Source: Antedon mediterranea
Lineage: Eukaryota; Echinodermata; Crinoidea; Comatulida; Antedonidae
Direction of reading: 5' to 3'
Length of the DNA stretch: 64,000 nt
NCBI RefSeq assembly: GCF_964355755.1
Contig: NC_092679.1
Coordinates: 434,001 to 498,000 of the forward strand
Positions 11,592 to 21,991 of this stretch are shown one piece after another. A model generated the notes under the pieces. The model saw only the letters and a list, made by a program, of their open reading frames with translations, did not search any database and was not told the DNA's origin. Each line of letters opens with the position of its first letter. The stretch's first letter is position 1. The position numbers and the translations under genes are program-made.

Positions 11592-14500
11592 AAAACTGAG
11601 AGTAACAATGAAATAGTTATTATTATTAGTATTCAATAATTGTATTATCCTGTTGAAGATGAAATGAATAAATAGTGGTTAACGCCACAAAAGAAAAAAA
11701 AAGATTGAGTTAAGCGAAAACACATGCGATATGTTGTATTACCAAAATTTCTACGATACAGGAGAGATCTAGTTGCCAAACTGTGCCCCTCTCGACAAGG
11801 TGCATTGTTTCACTAGAGAGAATATATAAATTAATATTATTTTACGGCAATAAAAGAAAAGTAGGCTCATTCTTTCTTTTCGCTTTTTCTCTCAACAGCC
11901 ATGCTTTTCCTTGCAACTCCAATTGGTGCAATCATCGGTTACTTCACAAGTTTCATGTCTTTGCGAGTGTATGTAGACTTCGATAGAATTTCCATGGAGG
12001 AGTGGCCACAAATACCACGTTCTGACCCAAGATGGATAGGCGCATGGTGGTTCGGATTTGCAGTGGCTTCTGCTCTTTTAGCGGTCTCTGCTATTCCTTT
12101 CCTACTCTTCCCGAAAGAACCAATCGAATGCAGGAAAAAACGAACAAACAGTGAAGCACCAGCAATGGATATACGAGTTGTGAAACCAAAACGGAAGAAG
12201 AGCGTCATGGAATTGATAAAAGGTATCTTGTATGATCAAAATTATTTTCTGCATACTGCTCTCCTCCGCCAATAACCGATATAAGCCAAATTTACTGTAC
12301 AACAGTTGTTTTTTGCTGAGATTTGTCAAATCCTATAAAAACAAGTACAACCAGAGTAATTTCAATGAATGTTCGAAATATCCAACTGTTTCTACGAATG
12401 GTGTTAATTCGTTCTTGATAGGGTTGCTTCAAGCTCTCAAGCGAATGGCCACAAATCCTGCCATGGTATTCATTTGTCTATCGTCATCATCTGGCTCTGC
12501 TGCTTATGCTGTTTCTGGCGCTTTCGGAATAAAATATTTTGTTGATGAATTTGGCAAATCTAATTCCAGCGCATCTCTTGTTGGAAGTAAGTCATTGTTT
12601 CTTATTTTTTATTTTTATAATTTCAAAAAACTTCGTTTTAAAAGTAAATTCATCAGTGATACCATAAATTGACTTGCATATGTTGACAAAATCTTTTCCT
12701 CATGTTGTTGACCAAGATTGGTCCAAAAACGTATAATAGTTCTCAAAATGTTTGAAAATTTATACCAGTTTAAAAATAAGATATTTTTTCCTTAATTACG
12801 CAGTAGCGATCCTCCCAGTATTAATATTGGCATATCTTATTGGTGGTTACGTCATCAAACGTTGGAAGTTGAACGCCAAGCAGTGCGCCTTGTTTGGGTT
12901 TTTCGTGGATGCTCCAAGTTGTCTTATGTACTTTTTGTTATTGTTTGTGGGATGTCCAAATAGTGACGTGGCTGGTGTTACTGTTCCGTATACTGGAGGA
13001 CTACCTGGGTAAGTAATAATCTGATAAAGCAGCTATTTAGTTCATCACACTCTTCTGTGCGAACACAACGCATGACGTACGCGCAACGCAAGTGATTTGA
13101 CCCAATCAGCACGCAAGTGGGAAACCTATCTTTGTATGGCGCCTCGCATTTGTAATGGGATATAGAACTCAAAACTAAATGATTTATCCTCACAAAAGTA
13201 TAACCATTATATTGTTGTACTTTAAAAAAATAGAAATGTTAGCCTTATTGCGGAATGTAACAACCAATGCGGGTGTCCCGAAATTTACAATTACGAACCA
13301 CTTTGTATCAACAACGTAACGTTCATGTCACCGTGTCACGCAGGATGCACAGTCATGGAAAAACAACAGAATAGTCAAAAGGTAGACTCGACGTAATCAA
13401 TAACCTATTATTGATTGATTTATTGATTGATTGCTTATTAAATGAATTGTAGTTTAATAATTAATAACTGAATTGATTTTGATGATAAATAATCGATCGG
13501 TTGGATCCGAATGTTACCAAAGCATTCCTTTATACGCCTTGATTGAATGTTTATGGCCATTAGGAAATGCTCTAGATCGATGAACTTGAAATACATTTTC
13601 TGAAATAAAAAATCAAATTAAAATTGATCCATTAATCAGTTGACTAGCATTGTATCATTTTTTTTTAGATGTATTCAAATTGTACATGTGATCCAGATGC
13701 CCTCGTGCAGAATGGCGCATGCCCAGTTGATGATGTATGTAACACTAATTTCATGCTTGCAGTGTTATTGATAATAATAGCTCTGGGTACGAGTAGCCTG
13801 GGCAGAAGTGCTGATATTATCGTTTCTTTACGGTACGTGTACGCACAACTTAGTTCAATTATTAATTATTACTTGTTGATATTGATATGGTTTTGTATTA
13901 GTTAAATGAAGTACTTTCCATCTTTTTAGATGTGTTGATAAGGAAGACAGATCGCTGGCTCTTGGAATCAAGATATTCATTGTCAACATTTTAGGTATAC
14001 ATGTTTAAAGTCAATCTTGTGTAGCATCTTCTTCTTCTTAACCTATTTCTTTCCCCTGCAGGACGAAGGCCTCTTCACCAATTGACCATTCACTTCTGTC
14101 TCTAGCTACTTTTTGCCATGCAAAGACATGACATGTGTAGCATAAATAGTTCTAAAGGAACCTACGTATTTATTTACTCTTTTATTCCTGATAAATAAAG
14201 TTTAAATAATTGTCTGAATACCACACTTATCTTTTCACAGCATTTTTCCCGTCACCGGTGTACTTTGGTGCTTTGCTTAACTGGACATGCTTAGAGTTTG
14301 CATACAAACCAACCGGAGAGCGTGGTGCATGTTTGGTGTACGATAGGACCAGATACCGTCATGTCTTTTACGGCATGTATACCGTTCTTCACTTGTGTGC
14401 TTTATTCTGTTGGCTTATGGTTTATTTTACCGTGGAGGAGAAAAACAAGGGGGTAAGAAAATATAATTGCCAATAATAGAACATTTTTTAACGGCAGAAG

Positions 14501-14861
14501 CGAAAGCGTGTGATATTTTAGTGAGGAATAAAGCGAGTTGACCAATCGGAAGCAGTTCCGTTGATCCATCGTGATTGGTCAAATTACTTTGCGTTGCGTC
14601 CTAGTGAGAAGCAAACGGTCATATGCTTGCGCGATAAAATTGGTCACGCGAGTTGTTGATGTGACGTCATCGAGCGCATCAGTAAAACCACAGTGAAATT
14701 ACTAATTTCACTTTTTCTGGTAGAACAATTCGTTAAAATTAAATTATAATCAACTTTTAGTCGTTAAAAAAAAATGATAATGTTTTTATAACCGGATTAT
14801 TTTTCAGATGGACACACCAAACGAGGCTAATGATGGCCAGGAAATGAATGATTTTGAATGA
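9757..14861 (+). CDS. Organic anion transporting polypeptide (OATP/SLCO family), copy 1
   Basis: Sodium-independent organic anion transporter of the plasma membrane, MFS fold. Nine exons: 9757-10492, 11899-12222, 12434-12586, 12804-13008, 13234-13381, 13669-13832, 13930-13994, 14241-14452, 14808-14861. They join in frame to 686 residues, a normal length. Twelve hydrophobic segments are recognisable. The OATP signature is present as DPRWIGAWWFGF before TM6. The large outer loop between TM9 and TM10 (exons 5-6) is Kazal-like, with ten cysteines (NNQCGCPEIYNYEPLC, PCHAGC, NCTCDPD). An acidic N-terminus (DDDNDDD) and an MNDFE C-terminus are cytosolic. The start ATG at 9757 is the first in frame. 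A polyadenylation signal (GAATAAAATG) lies near 14951. Substrate cannot be inferred; subfamily is uncertain. Confidence 0.93.
10579..11700 (+). mobile_element. LINE 3' fragment inserted in intron 1 of transporter 1
   Basis: Unit 2 lacks this stretch: its intron 1 is 318 bp against 1406 bp here, and homology resumes at AAGATTGAGTTAAGCG. Near 10640-10900 one frame encodes KRRLLKWKISNTD, CLQCNVVEDDAHFFYEC and GVKHLWDYINVD. These have the C-x2-C...H-x4-C layout found at the C-terminal end of non-LTR reverse transcriptases. Only this end survives, so it is a 5'-truncated relic. It also contains the TA microsatellite. Confidence 0.75.
11503..11588. repeat. (TA)n microsatellite
   Basis: About 43 uninterrupted TA dinucleotides inside the insertion in intron 1 of transporter 1. 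Such tracts are length-unstable, and the assembled length may be approximate. Confidence 0.97.
14005..14135 (+). mobile_element. Short retroelement-like segment in intron 7 of transporter 1
   Basis: Contains CCCCTGCAGGACGAAGGCCT and CTTCACCAATTGACCATTCA, resembling the conserved 3' part of some RTE-type LINEs and SINEs. The same segment sits at 20640-20765 in transporter 2, so it predates the duplication or was copied by conversion. Confidence 0.4.
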
Positions 14862-15540
14862 TTTACTGAAAGAGAAAACTTCGTTTTATAATGTAATAAT
14901 TAAACAGTTAAAATATTTAGTGTATTGTATTTGTTTTCTGCAGAAAAAACGAATAAAATGATTTTATTTTCTTTTTTTTATTAACTTTTTGGTCAATATA
15001 GTAAATATTATGTGACATTTAACTGGCATACTCAAAGTGGTTTAATCATATTAATTATGCTTGTTAGATTGATGTAAACAACTGTCACATTATGGTTTTT
15101 GTTGGGTGAATGAATGAAATGTATATACATAATAATATAATAATAATATTTATTCGGCAAAAGTTCATAAAGTACATTTTACAATTCATCTTGCCAGGAG
15201 CAAGTAATAGGCATGAGCCCAAACAGAAAACTGCTCTTACTTCATCAACATACATAGTATAGGCCTAGGAGTTGACTGTATTAGGCATACTTTAAACAAT
15301 AAATGCATATGAAATTAAAGAAATAAAAGAACAACAATATTCACTCCTATACTAAATTTCTCTCTCTCTTTTCACCATCAACTTATGTTTTGATTTACAA
15401 TCAGACGTGACGTAACAGACGACAGGAGAACAACATGTTAACAATTTCACCTGTTAAAAAAGATAATAATTTTGAATCTAGATAGAAATGTCTTAGAAAT
15501 GATAATAAAAGAACCTTAAATAAAGAATACGCAATACAAA
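14862..15540 (+). other. 3' flank of transporter 1, no gene
   Basis: AT-rich sequence homologous to about 21207-21960 of unit 2, including the words CAGACGTGACGTAACAGA and TTTCACCTGTTAAAAAAGAT. In unit 2 this stretch is the upstream region of the carboxypeptidase gene. Here it leads into the dead stub. Confidence 0.6.
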
Positions 15541-16011
15541 ATCGCTGCAGCTATAATAGTTACACTTCGTATTATTTGGTGATAGTCACAGGTTGGACAG
15601 CTAAGGTCCAATATGACAAGTAAGTAAGGGGTTTTCACGTCATAATACGTAAGCATAAACACGTTAAAGGCAAAAGAAAAATTATATATAGAGTAAAAAT
15701 AAATTTAAATACCAGTGGAAAGTTAAACCTTTGTTCCATGGAATAAGTTATTATTTATTCCTAGTGACGACCATGCTAATATAGTTCCTACCAGTGTTTG
15801 TGAGTTGAGTACGGTCTTAACTGTCGAAATGGAAAACTGTGTATAGACTTCCGAATCAGGAAAAGGGGAGATTTCTTCCACACACAAAAAACTATTTAGA
15901 CTGTGAAAAAACTAGTAACGCCTAATATCAGGCTTTGAAGTTTTCAGGTTTTAAGCATTTTCCCAACCGATGGGAATCAAGATCCTGAACGAGTCCTCGA
16001 TGGTGAGGTAA
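15541..16011 (+). pseudogene. Carboxypeptidase pseudogene stub (relics of exons 1 and 2)
   Basis: Matches the first two exons and first intron of the intact carboxypeptidase at 21992-22421. The exon 1 relic still shows TTTGGTGATAGTCACAGG and TAAGGTCCAATATGACAAG with its GTAAGT donor at about 15630. The block with the start codon is deleted, and one base is lost in the signal-peptide codons (GGTTGGACAG against GGTTTGGCCG). The exon 2 relic near 15940-16010 keeps GGTTTTAAGCATTTTCCCAA and CCTCGATGGTGAGGTAAGG but is frame-disrupted. All downstream exons are absent because the duplication ends inside the gene. It cannot make a carboxypeptidase. Confidence 0.85.
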
Positions 16012-16180
16012 GGTTTAATCAATCAATTAACAGAACTCCATGGTATAATAAAGCAGTATAAACCATATAAATGAAAATAAATAAAACAGCTACCTTATGT
16101 AATTTACGAACATATGTTATCAAAACGGTGTCAGTAACTAATTAGTAGGATTATTCAGTTACTGTCCGTATGTTGTCATT

Positions 16181-16622
16181 TAAAGATAACGTATATCATG
16201 CCAGTCTTTTTATTCTTTTTTCGTTGCTATTTTTAATAATTTTTATTTGTTTCTTCAATTTATTTTTGCTCTAAATATTACTGTACTTTTATAATGTAAG
16301 ATTGGTTATTTATTAGTTTATTATATATTTTAAAATATTTCAAACAATAATAATTATACAAAAGATAATTTATTGTCAGCCCATATTAACAATATCAAAA
16401 CGCATTCCTTAAGACAATAGCCTTAGTAACGATCAAAAGCGGTATCATTTACATGTTCTACCAATTTACTGGTATCAATGAATTGGTTAATTAAAAAGGT
16501 TTTATTAAACATTGTAAGGAGTGATACTAATGTACTTACAACATTGTTCAATACAGAATTCTCGAAGTAACAAATTGTGAAAAGTGTCTTCATTTTGTTT
16601 AGATTGTTTGAATTAGTTTATA
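16181..16622 (+). other. Duplication junction and 5' flank of transporter 2
   Basis: Between about 16180 and 16365 lies AT-rich sequence with no clear match in either unit, presumably containing the duplication junction. From about 16365 homology to 9480-9756 resumes up to the ancestral ATG at 16623. No gene. Confidence 0.55.
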
Positions 16623-19600
16623 ATGGATGAAGATTCGAAATTAAAAACTAATAAGGATGGGGTCTTGTCTTCTGGGAATGTTTTTAACTGGTGTTTGAAA
16701 ATCATAGTAAAAACATCTTAATACATCTTCCCCCCTTTCCCCACATGGGAGTGTCTTACCGGACTTCCTGCTGACCATTCATGCGAACCATATTGATTTT
16801 ACCATTAATACTATTATTATGTACATATTTTATTTCAAATTATTTATGTACATGAACGTTGTCTGGTATTTTTGTAGGCCTACTGTATATATAAACGGTA
16901 TCCAAACTTACAAACACTTATTATTGTGTTACTATTGAACATTGTAATTGTGAGCGATCTGACGCCGTGATGATGAAAGAAAATAAAGACAACAGCGACG
17001 ATGACGCTAAATGTGTTTGTGATTCTTGCACTCCATCATGGTTACAATGTTTCAAAGGAGTAAAATTCTTTACTTTTGTAACACTTTTTGCTCTCATTAG
17101 TAAAGTATTTGCGAGTATCTTTTTCGGTGCTGTGATCTCTACATTAGAGCGGCAGTTTAATATGGATAGTGTGAAATCCGGTGTGTTACTTGTTATCAAC
17201 GACATGATGGACTTCATTTTTGTGATCTTTGTCACTCATTTCGGTCATATGGGCCATCGGCCTAGATGGATTGCTACTGGATTGTTCATGGCAGCGATTG
17301 GATGCTTTCTCTGCATTGTTCCACACATTATGAATGAATATGTACCACCAGGAAGAAAGAATGCAGAGCCATCTCTTTGTAGCAGCAATGCAGGGTTACC
17401 AACAAAGCAGAACATGACGGAGATGTATGAAAATGCGATGCCTGATGACATCATGGATAAAACAGAGGGGCTGCAATCAATGTGGAGTAATGTTTTTTGG
17501 CTGATGTTGGGTCAAATCCTTATTGGAATTGGTAATACTCCTTTAAAACCTCTCGGCACTACGTACATTGACGATTCTGTTGAAGATCATAAGACTGGAT
17601 TCCATGTTGGTTAGTATAATGTTCTTAAACCTACAACAAGTTAGTAATACAACCTATCTTTTGTATCGCGTGTGTGGCCTGTTAAATATAAGGTTAGGTT
17701 AAGATTGAGCTAGGCGATACTGTGAAACACATGCGATGTGTTGTATTACCAACATTTCTATAATACTGGAGAGATCTAGTTGTCAAATGTTGCGCCTCTC
17801 GACAAAGAAATAGCAAATAATATTATGTATTACCAAAAATATTCCGGCAATTAAAGAAGAGTAGACTAATTCTTTCTTTTCATCTTTTAAAATGTCTTTC
17901 GTACATATTCGCTTTCTCCCTAAACAGCCATGCTTTTCCTTGCAACTCCAATTGGTGCAACCATTGGTTACTTCACAAGTTTTATATCTTTGCGAGTGTA
18001 TGTAGACTTCGATAGAGTTCCTATAAAGGATTGGCCAAGAATACCACGTTCTGATCAAAGATGGATAGGCGCATGGTGGTTCGGATTTGCAGTGGCTGCT
18101 GCTCTTTTAGCGGTCTCTGCTATTCCTTTCCTACTCTTCCCGAAAGAACCAATCGAATGCAGGAAAAAACGAACAAACAGTGAAGCACCAGAAGTGGATA
18201 TACGAGTTGTGAAACCAAAACCTAAGAAGAATGTAAAAGAATTGATAAAAGGTATCTTGTATGATCAAAATTATTTTTCTGCATCCCTCTCTCTTCACGT
18301 AACCGATATAAACCAAATTTACTTTCCAGCAGTTGTGTTTTGTTGAGATTTGTCAAATCCTATAAAAACAAGTACAACCAGAATAATTTCAATGGTTATG
18401 GTTGTTTTTTCTAAATTTGTATAGCGCAAAATACAAGTAGTCTGTATGCGCTGTTTAACACAAGTTTAAAAAGAAAGCGTTATTGTTAAATAAACCAGGA
18501 AAAAGCCTAATAAACTGAACAAATTAACCCAAGACAACAGAAAAAAAAGTCAGAAAACGGAGCCTCCCATCACCATACTGTTCCGCTAACTTGTCAAGAC
18601 AAGCCAGCTATTTATTCACAAGTGTCATAATGATGTGATCATCGGACTCTCCTGCCTAACAAACAATGAAATTGATATATAATAAGTTCACACAGAACGA
18701 AACAAATGAGTCGTCAAGTGAGCTTTGAAGATCGAAACGGACGGAGACTCACGAATGACTAAAGGCAACAAAGAGTTTGACCATTTTGGAGCAGCGATGA
18801 CAAAAGATATCTCCCCACATGACTTGAATGTTAGAAATATCAAACTGTATCAACGAATGGTGTTAATTTGTTCTTGTTATTAATATGTTTGCTTCAAGCT
18901 CTCAAGCGAATGGCCACAAATCCTGCCATGGTATTCATTTGTCTATCGGCCTCATCTTCTACTGCTGCCTATGCTGTTTCTGGCGCTTTCGGAATAAAAT
19001 ATTTTGTTGATGAATTTGGCAAATCTAATTCCAGCGCATCTCTTGTTGGAAGTAAGTCATTGTTTCTTATTTTTCATTTTTATAATTAAATAAATGTCAT
19101 TTTAAAAGTAAAATTTTCAGTGTTAACAAAATCTCTTCCTCGTCTTACTGACTAAGATTGGTCCAAAAACGTATAATATTGGACAAAATGTTTGAAAATG
19201 TACAACAGTTTGGAAATAAGATATTATTTTTAAATTACACAGTAGCGATCCTCCCAGTATTAATATTGGCATATCTTATTGGTGGTTACGTCATCAAGCG
19301 TTGGAAGTTGAACGCCAAGCAGTGCGCCTTGTTTGGGTTTTTCGTGGATGCTCCAAGTTGTCTTGTGTACTTTTTGTTATTGTTTGTGGGATGTCCAAAC
19401 AGTGACTTGGCTGGTGTTACTGTTCCGTATACTGGAGGACTACCCGAGTAAGTACGCTAAATCAAAATAGTCTCACACTTCTGAGCGCACTGATTTAAGC
19501 TGGTCTCACAGCGCAGGACATAAGCGTGATTTGACCAATTACGACGCAAAGTGGGAAGCAAGCTTAAATAAAGCCTATTTTTCACAAGGCGAATTTGTTT

Positions 19601-21206
19601 GCGCGAATCGAAAACGTCAGCTTACACGCATGCGTAAAGAGGCATTTGGAAGATGGAAAAAACGTACTGTACAAATACGCCTAGTGAAAAATCGGTTTGC
19701 AATTGATTTTTCTTTCCATTAGGCGAACCGAAAGCGTCAGCATGCGTATTCATGTTTCCATCTTGCAAATTCTTCTCTACGCATGTGTATAGCTGACAAA
19801 TTTGCCTACTGGAAAATCGGCTTTAGATTGTGATGATGTGGATGTCGCCAGCGGCTCACATCTGTAATGAGATAAAAAAAAGTATTAAATCATTAAGTTC
19901 TTTTACTTTGTTTAAATAGAAATGTTAGCCTTATTGCGGAATGTAACAACCAATGTGGGTGTCCAGAAATTTACAAATACGAACCACTTTGTATCAACAA
20001 CGTAACGTTCATGTCACCGTGTCACGCAGGATGCACAGTCATGGAACGACAGAATAGACAAAAGGTAGACTCGACGTAATCAATAATCTGTTATTGATTG
20101 ATTTATTGATTGATTGCTTGTTAAATAACTTGTGGTTATAATAAATAACTTATTTATTACGATGATAAATAATCGATCGGTTGCATTTGGATTGTACTAT
20201 TGTATTATTACATACGCCTTAAATGAACTTATTTGATTTTATTTTAGATGTACTCAAATTGTACATGTGATCCAGATGCCTTCGCTCAGAATGGTGCATG
20301 TCCAGTTAATGATTTATGTAACACTAATTTCATGCTTGCAGTGTTATTGATGATAATAGCTCTGGGTACGAGTAGCCTTGGCAGAAGTGCTGATATTATC
20401 GTTACTTTACGGTACGTAGGCATAATCAAGTAACTTCGGCACAATTTAGTCTGTTATTGAATATAAATCGTTTATATTATTATTAGTGTGACTTGGTATG
20501 GTTTCATTTTGTAACATAATGTACTTTCCATCTTTTTAGATGTGTTGATAAGGAAGACAGATCGCTGGCTCTTGGAATCAAGATATTCATCGTCAACATT
20601 TTAGGTATACATGTTTAAAGTCAATCTTGTGTAGCATCTTCTTCTTCTTAACCTATTTCTTTCCACTGCAGGACGAAGGCCTCTTCACCAATTGACCATT
20701 CACTTCTGTCTCTAGCTACTTTTTGCCATGCAAAGACATGACATGTGTAGCATAAATGGTTCTAAAGGAACCTACGTATTTATTTACTCTTTTATTCCTG
20801 ATAAATAAAGTTTAAATAATTGTCTGAATACCACACTTATCTTTTCACAGCATTTTTCCCGTCACCGGTGTACTTTGGTGCTTTGCTTAACTGGACATGC
20901 TTAGAGTTTGCATACAAACCAACCGGAGAGCGTGGTGCATGTTTGGTGTACGATAGGACCAGATACCGTCATGTCTTTTACGGCATGTATACCGTTCTTC
21001 ACTTGTGTGCTTTATTCTGTTGGCTTATGGTTTATTTTACCGTGGAGGAGAAAAACAAGGGGGTAAGAAAATATAATTGCCAATAAATTGAATTATAATC
21101 AATTAATGGTTTAGTCGAATGATAACGTTTTTATAACCGGATTATTTTTCAGATGGACACACCAAACGAGGCTAATGATGACCAGGAAATGAATGATTTT
21201 GAATGA
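16623..21206 (+). CDS. Organic anion transporting polypeptide (OATP/SLCO family), copy 2
   Basis: Paralogue of the gene at 9757-14861. Exon 1 is split: the ancestral first 19 codons are at 16623-16679, then 275 bp of inserted DNA, then the frame continues at 16955-17609. The other exons are 17928-18251, 18899-19051, 19243-19447, 19920-20064, 20248-20411, 20540-20604, 20851-21062, 21153-21206, with the same lengths as copy 1 except one codon fewer in the Kazal-like loop. Twelve TM segments, the signature RWIGAWWFGF (preceded by DQ instead of DP) and all loop cysteines are kept. If translation starts at the ATG pair at 16970 the product is 653 residues, missing only the disordered cytosolic N-terminus. 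If the insertion is spliced from GT at 16680 to AG at 16954, the frame is also restored. No stop or frameshift was found elsewhere. Polyadenylation signal near 21294. Confidence 0.88.
16680..16954 (+). other. 275-bp insertion in exon 1 of transporter 2 (candidate new intron or promoter)
   Basis: Absent from unit 1, where GGGAATGTTCTTAGAACTG runs straight to CGATCTGACGCC. The inserted stretch begins GTTTTTAACTGG and ends TTGTGAG, so it has GT...AG borders, and removing it joins AAT to CGA in frame. It also contains TATATATAAA at about 16885-16894, some 75 bp before the ATG pair at 16970. Whether it acts as an intron, as a promoter with a new 5' UTR, or as neither cannot be decided from sequence. 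Confidence 0.6.
18393..18825. mobile_element. About 430-bp insertion in intron 2 of transporter 2
   Basis: Present only in unit 2; flanking intron sequence (AATTTCAATG and GAAATATC...AACGAATGGTGTTA) is continuous in unit 1. Contains TGTATAGCGCAAAATAC and ATGCGCTGTTTAACA, resembling widespread SINE-like 'TATAGCGC' repeats. No coding capacity and no clear terminal repeats. Confidence 0.5.
20640..20765 (+). mobile_element. Short retroelement-like segment in intron 7 of transporter 2
   Basis: Nearly identical to 14005-14135 (for example CAGGACGAAGGCCTCTTCAC). It belongs to the near-identical tract shared by the two transporters. Confidence 0.4.
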
Positions 21207-21514
21207 TTTACTGAAAGAGAAAAAAATTACAATTATAATATAATGAACAAGTTTATGTGTAATGTATTCGTATTTATTCATTTCAAAGAAAAAGAATAAA
21301 ATGATTTAGATTGTTTTGATTAACTTTTTGGTCAAAGTAGGAACTATTATGTAATTTTTTCACTGTCATACTCAAAGTGGTTAAATCATATTGTTATTAC
21401 TATTAGCTTGTGGTATTGATTTGGGCCTAAACAACTTCTTTCCCTAACACTTGTTTAAGTTTATGTTGGGCGAATTATTGAAATTGCGTATACACAGTAT
21501 TATAGGCTTATTAG

Positions 21515-21652
21515 TTGACTGTATACAGTCTATCAAACTAGTTTCAGAAGAAAAAGTGGCAGTGATATGCCCAATTATGGTAGTATGACATCATCATGTC
21601 CATATATGGGCACATCACATTTTAAAAGTTTGATAGTGTAGACAGAGCTTTA
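21515..21652. mobile_element. MITE family A, copy 3
   Basis: Left part ACTGTATACAGTCTATCAAAC is diverged. The core (TGATATGCCCAATTATGGTA, TGACATCATCATGTCCATAT) and the right end GTTTGATAGTGTAGACAGAG are well kept. It lies between transporter 2 and the carboxypeptidase and is absent from the equivalent place in unit 1, so it inserted after the duplication or was deleted there. Confidence 0.75.
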
Positions 21653-21991
21653 AGCCTACTTATAAGTTTAAATAATAAATGTATTACTGTATAATGAAAT
21701 AAAGAAATAAAACGGCAACAATACTCACTCTTAATTATTTGAACAGATGTGAAATTTCAGAATGATAAGTTTCTTATCACTATCAACTTATGTTTGCTCA
21801 TGATACGCAGCAAAACTTACCATCTGACGTGACGTAACAGAATACATGACGACAAGAACAACATAGGGATAACAAAGTTGTTTCACCTGTTAAAAAAGAT
21901 AATAATATTGAACCTAGATAAAAATTTCTTTAAAAGAAATGATAGACAAAAGAACCTAATTCGCTGCAGCTTGCGACACTGAAAGGACATC

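Larger units (their letters stand above)
9480..16180 (+). repeat. Segmental duplication, unit 1
   Basis: Tandem unit of about 6.7 kb carrying an OATP transporter gene plus a dead 5' stub of a carboxypeptidase gene. It aligns in order, exon for exon and across introns and flanks, with unit 2 (about 16365-22650). The right side fades out after the shared words GTTATCAAAACGG and CCGTATGTTGT near 16118-16180. Lengths differ mainly by later insertions in each copy. Confidence 0.9.

Noticed and set aside
16623-21206. Transporter copy 2 as a pseudogene
   Set aside because: Apart from the exon 1 insertion, every exon is open, splice sites are intact and exon lengths match copy 1. Two plausible routes restore expression, so I call it a gene.
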